25,189 nt of DNA from Didymodactylos carnosus (Eukaryota; Rotifera; Eurotatoria; Philodinida; Philodinidae). The position numbers and the translations under genes are program-made. The stretch lies in the NCBI GenBank assembly GCA_905250885.1, contig CAJNOQ010002286.1, positions 1 through 25,189 on the forward strand. Direction: 5' to 3'. Shown piece by piece: positions 25,185 through 25,189 of this stretch (positions are counted from its first letter, which is position 1; each line of letters opens with the position of its first letter). Under the pieces are notes generated by a model. That model had not been told where the DNA came from, ran no database searches, and saw only the letters and a program-made list of their open reading frames with translations.

Positions 25185-25189
25185 ATATT
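25095..25189 (-). repeat. MULE right terminal inverted repeat
   Basis: Inverted partner of 23286-23380, with a single mismatch in the core. It overlaps the 3' end of the transposase reading frame, which terminates at 25184 only five bases before the element end. The window ends exactly at its outer base. Confidence 0.92.

Larger units (their letters stand above)
23286..25189 (+). mobile_element. Mutator-like (MULE) DNA transposon, degenerate
   Basis: The 1904-bp element is bounded by 95-bp terminal inverted repeats at 23286-23380 and 25095-25189. They encode a MULE-family DDE transposase on the plus strand, now broken. MULEs cut and paste and normally leave 8-10-bp target duplications. The left flank reads agtttttcact; the right flank is off the window, so the duplication is untested and the outer boundary could be slightly further out. 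The element lies antisense to P2X and just upstream of its most 5' visible exon. Confidence 0.85.

Overview
The window looks like AT-rich metazoan nuclear DNA. Genes are split by many short GT-AG introns (often 50-70 bp), there are no operons or Shine-Dalgarno sites, and the protein-coding genes are animal families (P2X receptor, BAF, MELK, animal-type GCLC). Short introns, high A+T, many degenerate DNA-transposon relics and possible leader-splice acceptors fit a bdelloid rotifer such as Adineta or Rotaria. That assignment is inference; nothing here proves it.

Layout: (1) 1-115, a MITE with 24-bp inverted ends; (2) 1074-2046 minus, a three-exon gene ending in a BAF (barrier-to-autointegration factor)-like domain; (3) 3734-5571 minus, a complete seven-exon class II fumarate hydratase; (4) 5572-7834, gene-free, with direct repeats and a GC-rich foldback; (5) 7835-11445 minus, a complete 18-exon MELK-type kinase (UBA-like and KA1 regions included); (6) 11446-13541, a gene-free divergent interval; (7) 13542-16803 plus, a complete 18-exon glutamate-cysteine ligase catalytic subunit; (8) 17281-17608, a hAT-like non-autonomous element with an 8-bp target-site duplication; (9) 17974-22908 minus, the 3' four exons of a P2X receptor with a long cytoplasmic tail and a 3.3-kb intron; (10) 22970-23180, a degenerate minisatellite; (11) 23286-25189, a Mutator-like (MULE) element with 95-bp terminal inverted repeats and a broken transposase.

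The genes do not form a pathway. They are housekeeping (fumarase, glutathione synthesis), cell-cycle kinase, chromatin and ion-channel genes that happen to be neighbours. I rebuilt the exon structures by hand: each junction is GT-AG, keeps the frame and restores family motifs, giving about 247, 479, 656 and 667 aa for the BAF-like, FH, MELK and GCLC products, and 504 aa for the visible part of P2X.

The most interesting structure is the MULE. Its terminal inverted repeats differ at 1 of 95 positions, yet the transposase between them has two in-frame TGA stops and at least four frame changes. The right repeat also encodes the transposase C-terminus, including an AT-hook-like motif, so the left repeat carries an inverted copy of the end of the gene.
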